A stretch of 64,000 nt of DNA from Candidatus Palauibacter soopunensis (GTDB lineage Bacteria; Gemmatimonadota; Gemmatimonadetes; Palauibacterales; Palauibacteraceae). The stretch is from NCBI RefSeq assembly GCF_947581735.1, contig NZ_CANPVT010000002.1, positions 248,001 through 312,000 of the forward strand. The letters run 5' to 3'. Positions 1 through 8,574 of this stretch are shown here, piece after piece (position 1 is the stretch's first letter; every line of letters begins with the position of its first letter). The notes below the pieces were generated by a model. It worked only from the letters and a program-made list of their open reading frames with translations. It made no database searches and was not told where the DNA came from. A program made the position numbers and the translations under genes.

Positions 1-448
1 AGATGAGGATCGAGAGCAGCGACCCGTCCGCCGCCGCCTGTACCGGGTTCCTCGGCACGAGGTTCACGAGGAAGTCGATGACGCCCGGCGTCGCCGTGTT
101 CAGTTCCGTCGTCGGGGTCGGAGGCGGCACCGGCGCCGTAAAAGTGAGCGCGAACCCCATCACGCCCATCCCGATGAGGATCGCGGGCAGCGTCGTGATC
201 CAGAAGAAGCCGACCGAGAGACCCCCGATCCGCCCCAGCTTGCGAAGGCTCCCGATCCGCCCCACGCCGACGAAAACGACGGCGGCCACGAGCGGAATCA
301 CGACCATCTGGATCGCGCGCAGGAACACCTGTCCGAGCGGTGCGGCGGCCTCGGCCGCGCGCATGAGCGCCGGCGACCCGGTGGCCGAGGCGGCGATCCC
401 GAGCCCCAGTCCGAGCACGAGGCCGATGAGGATGGCGCGCGTGTTCAC
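1..448 (-). CDS. Dicarboxylate/amino-acid:cation symporter (SDF family), C-terminus outside window
   Basis: N-terminal part of a sodium- or proton-coupled carboxylate/amino-acid symporter of the inner membrane. The visible 149 residues begin at a GTG codon, MNTRAILIGLVLGLGLG, with a purine-rich GGAGGG site about 8 bases before it. TM1 is followed by the family-typical stretch FLRAIQMVVIPLVAAVVF, then a third hydrophobic segment and the NPVQAAADGSLLSIL region, which matches the NP-A-A-G-L motif of DctA/GltP proteins. The GTG overlaps the stop of the upstream permease gene by four bases (GTGA), so the two are probably co-translated. The conserved HP1/TM7/HP2 transport core lies beyond base 1, so substrate cannot be judged. 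Confidence 0.8.
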   Translation of the reverse strand, partial: MNTRAILIGLVLGLGLGIAASATGSPALMRAAEAAAPLGQVFLRAIQMVVIPLVAAVVFVGVGRIGSLRKLGRIGGLSVGFFWITTLPAILIGMGVMGFALTFTAPVPPPTPTTELNTATPGVIDFLVNLVPRNPVQAAADGSLLSILI

Positions 449-1545
449 GGGGCACCCTCCGCGCGCCGCTTACGAAAGGCGAGCCACGCGCCGATGGTGA
501 GGACGGGCAGGACGTAGTAGACGATGAACCCCCAGGTGATCGTCCCGTATCCCTGACGGATGAGGTCGATGAGGCCGAGAGGGGTGAGGGACAGCGCGAC
601 CCCGAGGAAGACCGCCGCGACCACCGGCCTCGCCCAGCTCGGCAGCCCCGCGCCCCGCTCGCGCCGCGTGACGGCGAGCCGCTCGTTCACCGCGTGGATC
701 ATCCCCGTCCCGGTCTCGATCAGGGTGCCGAAGAGGATGATTCCGTACGCGACCTGGAACGTCGTCGACCCGAGCGCTTCGAGGATGAAGTTCGAGGGGT
801 TGGCGGCGTCGACGATCGCCGGGTAATGCGGCACCATCGCGAGGTAGAAGAAGAAGGCCGGCAGCATCCCGATGACGCCGGCCAGCAGGCCGGCCCACAC
901 GGCCTGGTTCCGGGTCTGGATGTGGCGCACGGTGAACAGCGCCACGGCGGCCGCCGAGAGGTTGTAGCCGCCGTACTGGACCCCCTTCACGAGCCAGTCG
1001 CTGTTGAGGCTGCTGGCGGCAAAGCTCGGGCCCAGCGTGGACCCGAAGCGCACCAGCGACCACACCACGAGCGCCACGAACACTGCGTAGAGGGCGAAAG
1101 ACCAGCCGGCGAAGAAGCGCTCGATCGCCACGCTCCCGTAGAAGAGGAGCAGCGCGACCGCCCCCAGCGCCACGATCACGCCCAGCGCGTACGGGAGGCC
1201 GAACGTCTCGTTCGCAATCGTGCCCGCCGCCGCCCCGATGACGGCCAGTACGAGGAGTGTCAGCAGCACGTACGTGATCTCGAACAGGACCCAGGACGGA
1301 CCGAGCAGCCGCTTGAAGAAGTTGCGGTACTCGTAGCTGCGGGACTGCCGCGCGAGTTCGAACGTGACGGCGCACACCGCGCTCCAGATGGCGGTGGAGA
1401 GCGCCATCGCCCAGAGGCCGGGCGTGGGGCCGATGGAGAGGAAGAACTCGACATTCTCCCGTCCCGTGCCGTATCCACCGGCGATGACGGCCGATTGGAA
1501 GACGAGCCCCGGCAGCAGATAGCGGCGGAACCAGGGAGCTTTCAC
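445..1545 (-). CDS. YkvI-like integral membrane permease
   Basis: A 366-residue polytopic inner-membrane protein with about ten hydrophobic segments and very short loops. The N-terminal motif GGYGTGRENVEFF and overall layout resemble the uncharacterised YkvI family, distant relatives of the APC/NSS transporter fold. It is probably a secondary transporter, but no substrate can be read from the sequence. Its stop codon overlaps the start of the downstream dicarboxylate-type symporter, suggesting a two-gene operon of transporters. It is divergent from the transporter-hydrolase fusion at 1666, with about 120 bases between the starts that must hold both promoters; I could not pick out a convincing -35/-10 pair there. 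Confidence 0.7.
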   Translation of the reverse strand: MKAPWFRRYLLPGLVFQSAVIAGGYGTGRENVEFFLSIGPTPGLWAMALSTAIWSAVCAVTFELARQSRSYEYRNFFKRLLGPSWVLFEITYVLLTLLVLAVIGAAAGTIANETFGLPYALGVIVALGAVALLLFYGSVAIERFFAGWSFALYAVFVALVVWSLVRFGSTLGPSFAASSLNSDWLVKGVQYGGYNLSAAAVALFTVRHIQTRNQAVWAGLLAGVIGMLPAFFFYLAMVPHYPAIVDAANPSNFILEALGSTTFQVAYGIILFGTLIETGTGMIHAVNERLAVTRRERGAGLPSWARPVVAAVFLGVALSLTPLGLIDLIRQGYGTITWGFIVYYVLPVLTIGAWLAFRKRRAEGAP

Positions 1546-1665
1546 ACTGGCGTCTCTTTCTCTCGGCCGGCCCCTGCCCCAAGGTTTCGCCCGTCAGCGA
1601 GGGGCGAGTCACCTGGGCGCCGGGCGCCGGCGGCCACATGCGACCCGCCAAGCTAGAGGCCGGGG

Positions 1666-4332
1666 ATGGAACGAGACAGACGCGAGACGTTCGGCTCCCG
1701 CTTCGGGCTCGTGGCCACGATGATCGGCGTCGCCGTCGGTCTCGGGAACGTGTGGCGCTTCCCGTACATGGTCGGCGAGTTCGGCGGGGCTCCCTTCGTC
1801 GCCTTCTACGTACTGGCCGTCGTGCTGATCGGCGTTCCCGCGCTCATGGCGGAGTGGACGCTGGGCCGGCACACCCGCCGCGGCCCGGTCGGCGCGTTCG
1901 AGTCGGCCGGTCTCCCCTTCGGCCGCGCCCTCGGCTGGATCTTCTTCGTCGGCGTCACCGCCGCCACCGGCTACTACTCGAACGCGCTCGGCTGGGTGCT
2001 GTACCACGCCCTGGCCGGGCTGCTCTCCGGCGTCGGGATCGAGATCGACGCCGCAGCGATCCTTCCCCCGGACGAGGGGTTTTCCCTCCGCTCCTTCCTG
2101 CTGCAATGTGCCTGCACGGGCGTGGTTCTCCTCACCTGCGCCGCCGTGCTGCGGCGCGGCCTGCGGCGCGGAATCGAGAGGGCAAGCCGCTTCATCGTGC
2201 CCGCGCTCCTCGCGGGGCTCGTCATCCTCATCGCCCGCTCGCTCACGCTGCCCGGAGCTGGAGAGGGCCTGCGCTGGTACCTCGGCGCCTTCGATCCCGG
2301 CGCGCTCACGCCACCCGTGATGCTGGGGGCGCTGGGCCAGGCGATCTTCAGTCTTTCGCTGGGCGGCACGTTCATGGTCGTGTACGGCTCCTACCTGAAC
2401 CGCGGCGACTCCCTGCGCGGCAACGCCGTCTTCACCGCGGGCGGCGACCTCTGCGCCGGACTCCTGGCGGGGCTCGCCATCTTCCCCGCCGTGTTCGCGT
2501 TCGGACTCGAACCTGCGAGCGGCCCCGGTCTCCTTTTCGTCACGCTGCCCGAAGTGTTCGGCCAGATCCCGGCCGGAGCCGTGTTCGGGACGCTCTTCTT
2601 CCTGGCGCTGTTCGGAGGCGCCTACCTGTCGGACGTGGCGGCGCTGGAAGTGCTGGTAGCCGGGGTCACCGACAACACCGGGATCGGCCGCTCGCGCGCC
2701 GTCACCCTGACCACCGTGGTCGTGTTCGCCTTCGCACTGCCCCCGATGATCAACATGAACGTGTTCACGCCGTGGGATCTGACCTTCGGGTCGGGCTTCC
2801 AGACGCTCGGCGCGCTGCTCTCGGTCGTCGCCGTGGGGTGGGCCCTGGACCGCTCCGAGGTGCTGCGGCAGCTGGCAGCAGGCGATGATCGGCCGCGGAG
2901 GCGGCGCGTGCCCACGCTCTGGCTCTACTACTGGCTCCGCTTCGTCATCCCCGCCGCCATCCTCACCGTCGGCGCCTGGTGGCTGGTGAGGGATGTACTG
3001 GGAGCCGGCCCGCCGCCCGCCGCCCGGGCCACGCTGGCCATCGAAGACGTTTCGGTCATCCCGATGGATGGCGAGCGCGTGCTCACCGGCGTGACGGTCC
3101 TCATCGGCGATGGCCGCGTGCTCGCGGTGCGGCCGTCGGCCGAAGCGGACGTCCCCGACGGCGCCGTCCGGGTCGCCGCCCGCGGTCGCTTCCTCATCCC
3201 GGGCCTGAACGACATGCACGTCCACTTCGGGGAGGCGTCGGCGCTCGGGCGGTTCCTGGCGACCGGGGTCACCGGCGTGCGCATCCTGTCGGGTGGGCCG
3301 CATACGCTCGACTTTCGCGACCGCGTCCGGAGCGGCGAACTGGCCGGGCCGGACATCCACACGGCGGGGGCCATCATCGAGGGACTGCCGCCACCGGAAT
3401 TCGCCGCCGTCATCGATACCGCGGGACGCGTGATCGTCCGCGACAGCCTCGACGGCGCTCGCGCCGTGCGCGAGCAGCATGCCGCCGGGTACGACTTCAT
3501 CAAGGTGTACAACAACGTGCCCGCGGCGGCCTACCGGGGCATCGTCGCCGAGGCGCGCGGACTCGGGATCCCGGTGGCGGGGCACGTGCCCTTCGAGGTG
3601 GGCCTCGACGGCGTCCTCGCGGCGGGCCAGGCCAGCATCGAACACCTGCGCGGGTACATCTGGCACCTCGTGCCCGAAGAGGCGCCGGCGCAGCCCGGTC
3701 CCGATCTGCGGTCGCGCACGCTCGCCTGGGCCCACGGAGATCCCTCTCGGATCGGGGCGCTCGCCGAGCGTACCCGGGAGGCCGGTTCGTGGAACGTGCC
3801 GACGCTCTCGGTGCGCATGATCCACAAGCCGGACCGCCTCCTCGACGCCTACCTCGCCACGGAAGAGGCGTCGCACATGACCGCCGCCATGCGCCGCTTC
3901 TACACCGAGCGCATGTCGATCCCGTGGATGAGCAACTTCACGCCGAACGACTTCGAGGCCGCGCTGGATGGTTTCGCGGTGGCGGATTCCCTCATCCGCG
4001 CCCTCGTGGCCGCCGGCGCTCCCGTGATGGCCGGGACGGACACGCCGCCCCTCGGCTTCGCCCTCCATCGCGAACTGGAGGAACTGGTCGCGGCGGGCCT
4101 GTCACCGTACGAGGCGTTGCGGAGCGCCACGGTCAACCCGGCCCGCTTCCTCGAACGGGGCGAGGGGGCCGGCATGGTGGTGGCGGGAAGCCCGGCGGAC
4201 CTCGTGCTGCTGGAGGGCAATCCGCTGGAGGCGGTCGGAAACACGCGCCGGATCGCGGGCGTTGTGCGGCGCGGCGAATGGCTGAACCGCGTGACACTGG
4301 ACGCCCTGCTGCGGGAGGCCGCGGACCGCTGA
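1666..4332 (+). CDS. Fusion: NSS-family Na+ symporter + metal-dependent amidohydrolase
   Basis: One uninterrupted 888-residue frame. Residues about 8-446 are a neurotransmitter:sodium symporter (LeuT fold): TM1 carries the hallmark GLGNVWRFPYM, and I count 11 membrane segments, the last at about 417-440. Residues about 456-880 are an imidazolonepropionase-like amidohydrolase with all usual metal ligands: H518 and H520 (MHVHF), K613 (FIKVY), H640 (GHVPF), H660 (SIEHL) and D792 (AGTDT). In NSS proteins with 11 TMs and a cytoplasmic N-terminus the C-terminus faces the periplasm, so the hydrolase would sit outside. Inference: it cleaves an amide or cyclic precursor and the attached symporter imports the product. 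The hydrolase half has no signal peptide of its own, as a fusion predicts. Confidence 0.88.
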   Translation: MERDRRETFGSRFGLVATMIGVAVGLGNVWRFPYMVGEFGGAPFVAFYVLAVVLIGVPALMAEWTLGRHTRRGPVGAFESAGLPFGRALGWIFFVGVTAATGYYSNALGWVLYHALAGLLSGVGIEIDAAAILPPDEGFSLRSFLLQCACTGVVLLTCAAVLRRGLRRGIERASRFIVPALLAGLVILIARSLTLPGAGEGLRWYLGAFDPGALTPPVMLGALGQAIFSLSLGGTFMVVYGSYLNRGDSLRGNAVFTAGGDLCAGLLAGLAIFPAVFAFGLEPASGPGLLFVTLPEVFGQIPAGAVFGTLFFLALFGGAYLSDVAALEVLVAGVTDNTGIGRSRAVTLTTVVVFAFALPPMINMNVFTPWDLTFGSGFQTLGALLSVVAVGWALDRSEVLRQLAAGDDRPRRRRVPTLWLYYWLRFVIPAAILTVGAWWLVRDVLGAGPPPAARATLAIEDVSVIPMDGERVLTGVTVLIGDGRVLAVRPSAEADVPDGAVRVAARGRFLIPGLNDMHVHFGEASALGRFLATGVTGVRILSGGPHTLDFRDRVRSGELAGPDIHTAGAIIEGLPPPEFAAVIDTAGRVIVRDSLDGARAVREQHAAGYDFIKVYNNVPAAAYRGIVAEARGLGIPVAGHVPFEVGLDGVLAAGQASIEHLRGYIWHLVPEEAPAQPGPDLRSRTLAWAHGDPSRIGALAERTREAGSWNVPTLSVRMIHKPDRLLDAYLATEEASHMTAAMRRFYTERMSIPWMSNFTPNDFEAALDGFAVADSLIRALVAAGAPVMAGTDTPPLGFALHRELEELVAAGLSPYEALRSATVNPARFLERGEGAGMVVAGSPADLVLLEGNPLEAVGNTRRIAGVVRRGEWLNRVTLDALLREAADR

Positions 4333-4383
4333 CCGCACTTGCAGCGCGGCGCCGCGACCGGTGAGGTTGGCCGTGAGATCCGG

Positions 4384-5706
4384 GTGCGCCGCCGGCAGCG
4401 CCGCCGACCGCGCCGAGATCCCGCTGGACCGGATCCGGGCCATCGCGACGAGGAATCGAACATCCGCTACATCACGCTTCTGGGCCTTGGCGCCCTTCTC
4501 CTTCTGCCGCGCCCGGCCCTCGGTCAGGAAGCCGTCCGCCGGGTCTCGCTTGCGGAGGCCCTCGGGGCGTTCGCGGAAAACAGCTTCGCCCTGAGGATCG
4601 CGCGCTCCGAGGCCGCCGAGATCGCCGGAGCCGCGCGCCAGTCTCGAGCCTGGTTCAACCCGTCGCTCTCGGTCAGGCGCGACGACCTCGACCGCAACGG
4701 CGACGAGTACTGGGAGGAGAATCTGCTCCTCTTTCAACCCCTGGAGTGGCCCGGTCGAACCGCCGCCCGCTACCGGGCGGCCGCCCACACGATCGAAGCG
4801 AGCACCGCCCGCTTCCGCAGTGACTCGACCCGGCTCGCCTTCGAGGTTCGCGAGGCCTGGGCGCTCGCGTGGTTTGCGGAAGCGGCGGAACTCACGGCGC
4901 GACAGGCCGCGGCGGTCATCCAGGAGGTGGCCGAGGACGCGGAGATTCGCTTGGAAGAAGGGGACATCTCCGCCTACGAAACGAGGCGATTGCGACTGGA
5001 ACGGGTGCAGGCCGAGCAGGATGTGGCGGAGGCCGAACTCCGGTCTCGCGGCACCCGCAGGCGCCTCGCCGCACTGACCTTTCCCGGGACCGGAATCGAG
5101 GAGGTCGGACCGTCTGCGGCACTCGAAGGGCTTCCGCCCACGGTGACGCGGGAAGCCGCGCTGGGCGCGATGCCCGAACGCCCGGACCTGGAAGCCGCGG
5201 CTCGGGATCTCGACGCCGCGCAGGCCGAACTCGCCATTGCGAGGTCTCGCTGGATGCCCGACCCGACCGTCAGTCTGGGATATCGACGGCAGGAGGGCGG
5301 ATTCCAGGGACTCAGCCTGGGTCTCGATCTCCCGCTGCCGCTGTTCGATCGCGGAGGCGGAAACCGGCAGGCCGCCGACGCCCGGAGCGCCGCGGCCGCC
5401 CATCGACTCGACCTCAGACGACGGCTGGCGGAGAACGACCTCCGGATGACCTCGGACCGGTACGCATCCAGCCGCGCCCGTCTCGAAGCCGCGGCCGATG
5501 GCCTGTTGGCGGATGCCGAGGCGCTGCTCGCCTCCGCGACGGCGGCGTACGCGGAAAACGAAATGTCGCTCCTGGAGTTGCTCGACGCGGCGAGCGCCTT
5601 CCGCAGCGCGCGGCTCAGCGCCCTGTCCATGCGATCCGCCGCGTGGATCGACTACTGGGACCTCCTGCGCGCCATGGGACGGGCCCCGGAGGGGGACCGA
5701 CACTAG
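4384..5706 (+). CDS. TolC-family outer membrane efflux protein (start uncertain)
   Basis: Outer-membrane channel subunit of a tripartite exporter or metal efflux pump. After a signal peptide ending near ALGQE come long amphipathic coiled-coil helices rich in Ala, Glu and Arg. The internally duplicated OEP pattern is visible: NPSLSVRRDD and WMPDPTVSLGYRR are the paired beta-strand entries, and LPLPLFDRGGG is typical of CusC/CzcC-like members. No ATG lies near the signal peptide. GTG 4384 gives a basic n-region; an in-frame TTG at 4339 is an alternative. The next gene starts 9 bases after the stop, so it heads a run of co-directional genes. It could serve the RND pump at 9.9-14.3 kb, which has no channel of its own nearby. 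Confidence 0.8.
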   Translation: MRRRQRRRPRRDPAGPDPGHRDEESNIRYITLLGLGALLLLPRPALGQEAVRRVSLAEALGAFAENSFALRIARSEAAEIAGAARQSRAWFNPSLSVRRDDLDRNGDEYWEENLLLFQPLEWPGRTAARYRAAAHTIEASTARFRSDSTRLAFEVREAWALAWFAEAAELTARQAAAVIQEVAEDAEIRLEEGDISAYETRRLRLERVQAEQDVAEAELRSRGTRRRLAALTFPGTGIEEVGPSAALEGLPPTVTREAALGAMPERPDLEAAARDLDAAQAELAIARSRWMPDPTVSLGYRRQEGGFQGLSLGLDLPLPLFDRGGGNRQAADARSAAAAHRLDLRRRLAENDLRMTSDRYASSRARLEAAADGLLADAEALLASATAAYAENEMSLLELLDAASAFRSARLSALSMRSAAWIDYWDLLRAMGRAPEGDRH

Positions 5707-5715
5707 ATTGGACGT

Positions 5716-8130
5716 ATGCACCCGCACGAATTGACGCCCCGGCAGCTTGAGGCCGCGGAAGCCCCCGACGGGCTCCCGGATCTGGCCGACGCCGAGTTCA
5801 CGGCGCTGGGCAGGCGCGCGCGCCGGGTGGAGGGGCTGCGCAAGTCGACCGGCCGCGAGATCTACACGGACGACATCGTCCTGCCGGGGATGCTGCACGG
5901 GAAGATCCTCCGCTCCACCGAGGCGCACGCGCGGATCGTCTCCATCGACACCGCCGAAGCGGAGGCCCTCGAGGGCGTGTACGGCGTCATCACCGGACGG
6001 GACATGCCGACGCCGTACGGGATCATCCCCTGGACTCGCGACGAACACGCGCTCTGCCTCGACAAGGTGCGCTTCATCGGCGACGCGGTGGCGGCGGTGG
6101 CGGCGGTCGACGAGGACACGGCGAACGCGGCGCTGGAGCGGATCCACGTCGAGTACGAACCGCTTCCCGTCTATCTCTCACCCGAGGAGTCGCTGACGCC
6201 CGAGGCGGCCGCGGAACCCATCCACGCGCCTCGCAAGCCGGGGGGGAACGGCAACATCCTCAAGCACGTCCACCTCGAGTTCGGGGATGTGGACGCGCAA
6301 ATGGCGGAAGCGGACGTCACGGTCGAGGGGGAGTACTTCTTCCACGGGACGACGCACACGCCGATCGAGCCCCACTGCGCGATCTCCCGACTCAACCCGG
6401 ATGGCGTGCTCGAAGTGTGGTCCTCGACGCAGGTCCCGCACTACCTGCAGCGGGACCTGGCGCGGGTGCTCGACCACGACGTCGCGAAGGTGCGGGTCGT
6501 GCAGCCGGCCGTGGGCGGGGCCTTCGGCGGCAAGTCGGAGCCGTTCGATCTCGAGTTCTGCGTGGCGCTCCTCGCGATGCGGACGGGCCGCCCGGTGAAG
6601 ATCCTCTACACACGCGAGGAGCTTTTCTACTCGCACCGCGGCCGCCACCCCATGCGCATGAAGTACCGGCTGGGCGCCTCGCGCGAAGGGAAGCTGCGGG
6701 CGCTCGATGCGCACACGATCCTGGACGGCGGCGCCTACGCCTCGTTCGGTCTCGTGACGACGTACTACTCGGGACAGCTGCTCACCTCGCCCTGTCACAT
6801 CGAGTCCTACCGTTTCGACTCGACGCGCGTCTACACGAATGTCGCGCCGTGCGGTCCCAAGCGCGGCCACGGCTCGGTGCAGCCCCGCTTCGCGTACGAG
6901 ATCTCGCTCGACAAGATGGCCCGGAAGCTCGGCCTCGACCCGTTCGAACTCCGCCGCCGCAACTTCATGGGCACGGGTCGGACGGTGAACGAGTTCAAGG
7001 TCCGGTCCAACGGCTTCCTCGAGTGCCTCGAGGCGGTGGAACGCGCCAGCGACTGGAAGAAGCGCCACCGGCAGCTGCCGAACGGCCGAGGACTGGGGAT
7101 GGCCGCCTCTTCCTACATCTCCGGCACGAACTACCCGATCTATCCGAACGAGATGCCCCAGGCCGCGGTGCAGGTCCAGGTCGAGCGCTCGGGACGGGTG
7201 GCGATCCTGCACGGCGCCTCGGAGATCGGGCAGGGTTCCGATTCCACGATGGCCTACATCGCGTGCGAGGAACTCGGCGTCCCGCTCGAATACGTGCGCG
7301 TCTTCTCGGCCGACACGGACCTCACGCCGGTAGACCTGGGGGCCTATTCGTCGCGCGAGACCGTGATGGTGGGGAACGCCTGCGTCGAAGCCTGCCGCAC
7401 GCTGCGCGCGCAGGTCGCGGAGGCCGTCGCGGAGCAATGGGGCGTGCCGGCCGCCCGGGTGCGCCTGGCGCGTGGCTGGGCCTTCGATGCGGAGGCTCCG
7501 GAAGACGCCGGCCGCCGGATCCCGATCTCGGAGGCGTTCAACATCGCCGAGGCGAAGTTCGGCCTGCTCGGCGCCGTCGGCTCCTACGACACGCCCAAGG
7601 ATGTCCACGGAGACTACCGTGGCGGCACGATCGGATCTTCGCCCGCCTACTCTTTCACCGCGCACGTGGCCGAAGTCGAGGTCGAGGAGGACACGGGCGT
7701 CGTCGACGTGAAGAACATCTGGGTGGCGCACGATTGCGGGCGCGCGCTCAACCCGGTGCTCGTCGAGGGCCAGATCGAGGGCTCCGCCTACATGGGCTTC
7801 GCGGAGGCGATCTTCGAGGAACAACTCTTCCGCGAGGGAGATGTGGAGGGCGGCCTGCACACGTCGCCGTCGCTCCTCGACTACCGGATCCCCACCTCGA
7901 TGGACTGCCCGGAGTTCGAGGCGCTCATCGTCGAGTCGGTGGACCCGGAGGGTCCCTACGGCGCCAAGGAGGCGGGCGAGGGGCCGCTGCACCCGTCGCT
8001 CCCCGCGATCGCGAACGCGATCCATGACGCGGTCGGCGTCCGCATCGATGCGCTCCCCTTCACGCCGCAGCGCGTGTGGCGGGCCCTGCGTGCGCACGCC
8101 GCCGGGGCCGCACGCGAGGACGTGGCCTGA
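5716..8130 (+). CDS. Molybdenum hydroxylase large subunit (xanthine dehydrogenase / 4-hydroxybenzoyl-CoA reductase type)
   Basis: An 804-residue molybdopterin-binding catalytic subunit. The N-terminal Ald_Xan_dh_C domain (about 35-150) carries KSTGREIYTDDI and VGDAV-like motifs; the cofactor-binding half shows GGAFGGKSEPF, a cofactor loop IGQGSD, and GAKEAGEG with the expected catalytic glutamate at E755. By recollection the closest match is the alpha subunit of 4-hydroxybenzoyl-CoA reductase (PCGPKRGHGSVQPR and PYGAKEAGEG regions). The FAD and 2Fe-2S subunits such an enzyme needs are not adjacent, nor fused here, so it must borrow them from elsewhere or use another partner. There is no Tat or Sec signal, so it is cytoplasmic. 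YjbQ follows after 7 bases. Confidence 0.85.
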   Translation: MHPHELTPRQLEAAEAPDGLPDLADAEFTALGRRARRVEGLRKSTGREIYTDDIVLPGMLHGKILRSTEAHARIVSIDTAEAEALEGVYGVITGRDMPTPYGIIPWTRDEHALCLDKVRFIGDAVAAVAAVDEDTANAALERIHVEYEPLPVYLSPEESLTPEAAAEPIHAPRKPGGNGNILKHVHLEFGDVDAQMAEADVTVEGEYFFHGTTHTPIEPHCAISRLNPDGVLEVWSSTQVPHYLQRDLARVLDHDVAKVRVVQPAVGGAFGGKSEPFDLEFCVALLAMRTGRPVKILYTREELFYSHRGRHPMRMKYRLGASREGKLRALDAHTILDGGAYASFGLVTTYYSGQLLTSPCHIESYRFDSTRVYTNVAPCGPKRGHGSVQPRFAYEISLDKMARKLGLDPFELRRRNFMGTGRTVNEFKVRSNGFLECLEAVERASDWKKRHRQLPNGRGLGMAASSYISGTNYPIYPNEMPQAAVQVQVERSGRVAILHGASEIGQGSDSTMAYIACEELGVPLEYVRVFSADTDLTPVDLGAYSSRETVMVGNACVEACRTLRAQVAEAVAEQWGVPAARVRLARGWAFDAEAPEDAGRRIPISEAFNIAEAKFGLLGAVGSYDTPKDVHGDYRGGTIGSSPAYSFTAHVAEVEVEEDTGVVDVKNIWVAHDCGRALNPVLVEGQIEGSAYMGFAEAIFEEQLFREGDVEGGLHTSPSLLDYRIPTSMDCPEFEALIVESVDPEGPYGAKEAGEGPLHPSLPAIANAIHDAVGVRIDALPFTPQRVWRALRAHAAGAAREDVA

Positions 8131-8137
8131 CCCCCTC

Positions 8138-8572
8138 GTGCATCCCGCCGGTTTGAAACAGTTCGTCCGACAACTCGGCGTCGACACGCGGGGGAAGGGT
8201 CTGTATGAGATCACCCGTCCGATCCTCGAGTGGGCTGCCGGGCTCGAGATCGAGACGGGCATGCTCACGGTCTACATCCGCCACACGTCGGCGTCGCTGA
8301 CGATCCAGGAGAACGCGGACCCGGACGTCCTCCACGATCTCTCCAACTTCTTCGCCCGCCTCGTGCCCGAAGGCGACCCCCACTACCGGCACACGATGGA
8401 GGGGCCGGATGACATGCCGGCGCACATCCGGTCCGCCCTGACCCAGACGCACCTGGCCGTCCCGGTGCTCGACGGAGCGCCGGCTCTGGGAACCTGGCAG
8501 GGCATCTTCCTCTTCGAGCACCGGAGCCGCCCCCACCGGCGTACGGTCGTGTTGCACGTCCTCGGCGAATAG
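8138..8572 (+). CDS. YjbQ / UPF0047 family protein
   Basis: A 144-residue single-domain protein of the YjbQ family, which is widespread and reported to have weak thiamine-phosphate synthase activity; its true role is unsettled. Diagnostic motifs are HTSASLTIQENADPDV, the histidine-rich GDPHYRHTMEGPDDMPAH and the C-terminal GTWQGIFLFEHR. The histidines resemble a metal or phosphate site. The start is taken as GTG 8138, giving the family's usual length; TTG 8153 is possible. It sits 7 bases after the molybdenum hydroxylase gene and 2 bases before the protease gene, so it is surely co-transcribed with them, though no functional link is evident. Confidence 0.85.
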   Translation: MHPAGLKQFVRQLGVDTRGKGLYEITRPILEWAAGLEIETGMLTVYIRHTSASLTIQENADPDVLHDLSNFFARLVPEGDPHYRHTMEGPDDMPAHIRSALTQTHLAVPVLDGAPALGTWQGIFLFEHRSRPHRRTVVLHVLGE

Positions 8573-8574
8573 GC

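Noticed and set aside
1609-4068. 819-codon open frame on the minus strand opposite the symporter-hydrolase fusion
   Set aside because: Low-complexity Arg/Gly/Glu-rich translation with no motifs; a by-product of high GC codon use opposite a well-conserved gene.
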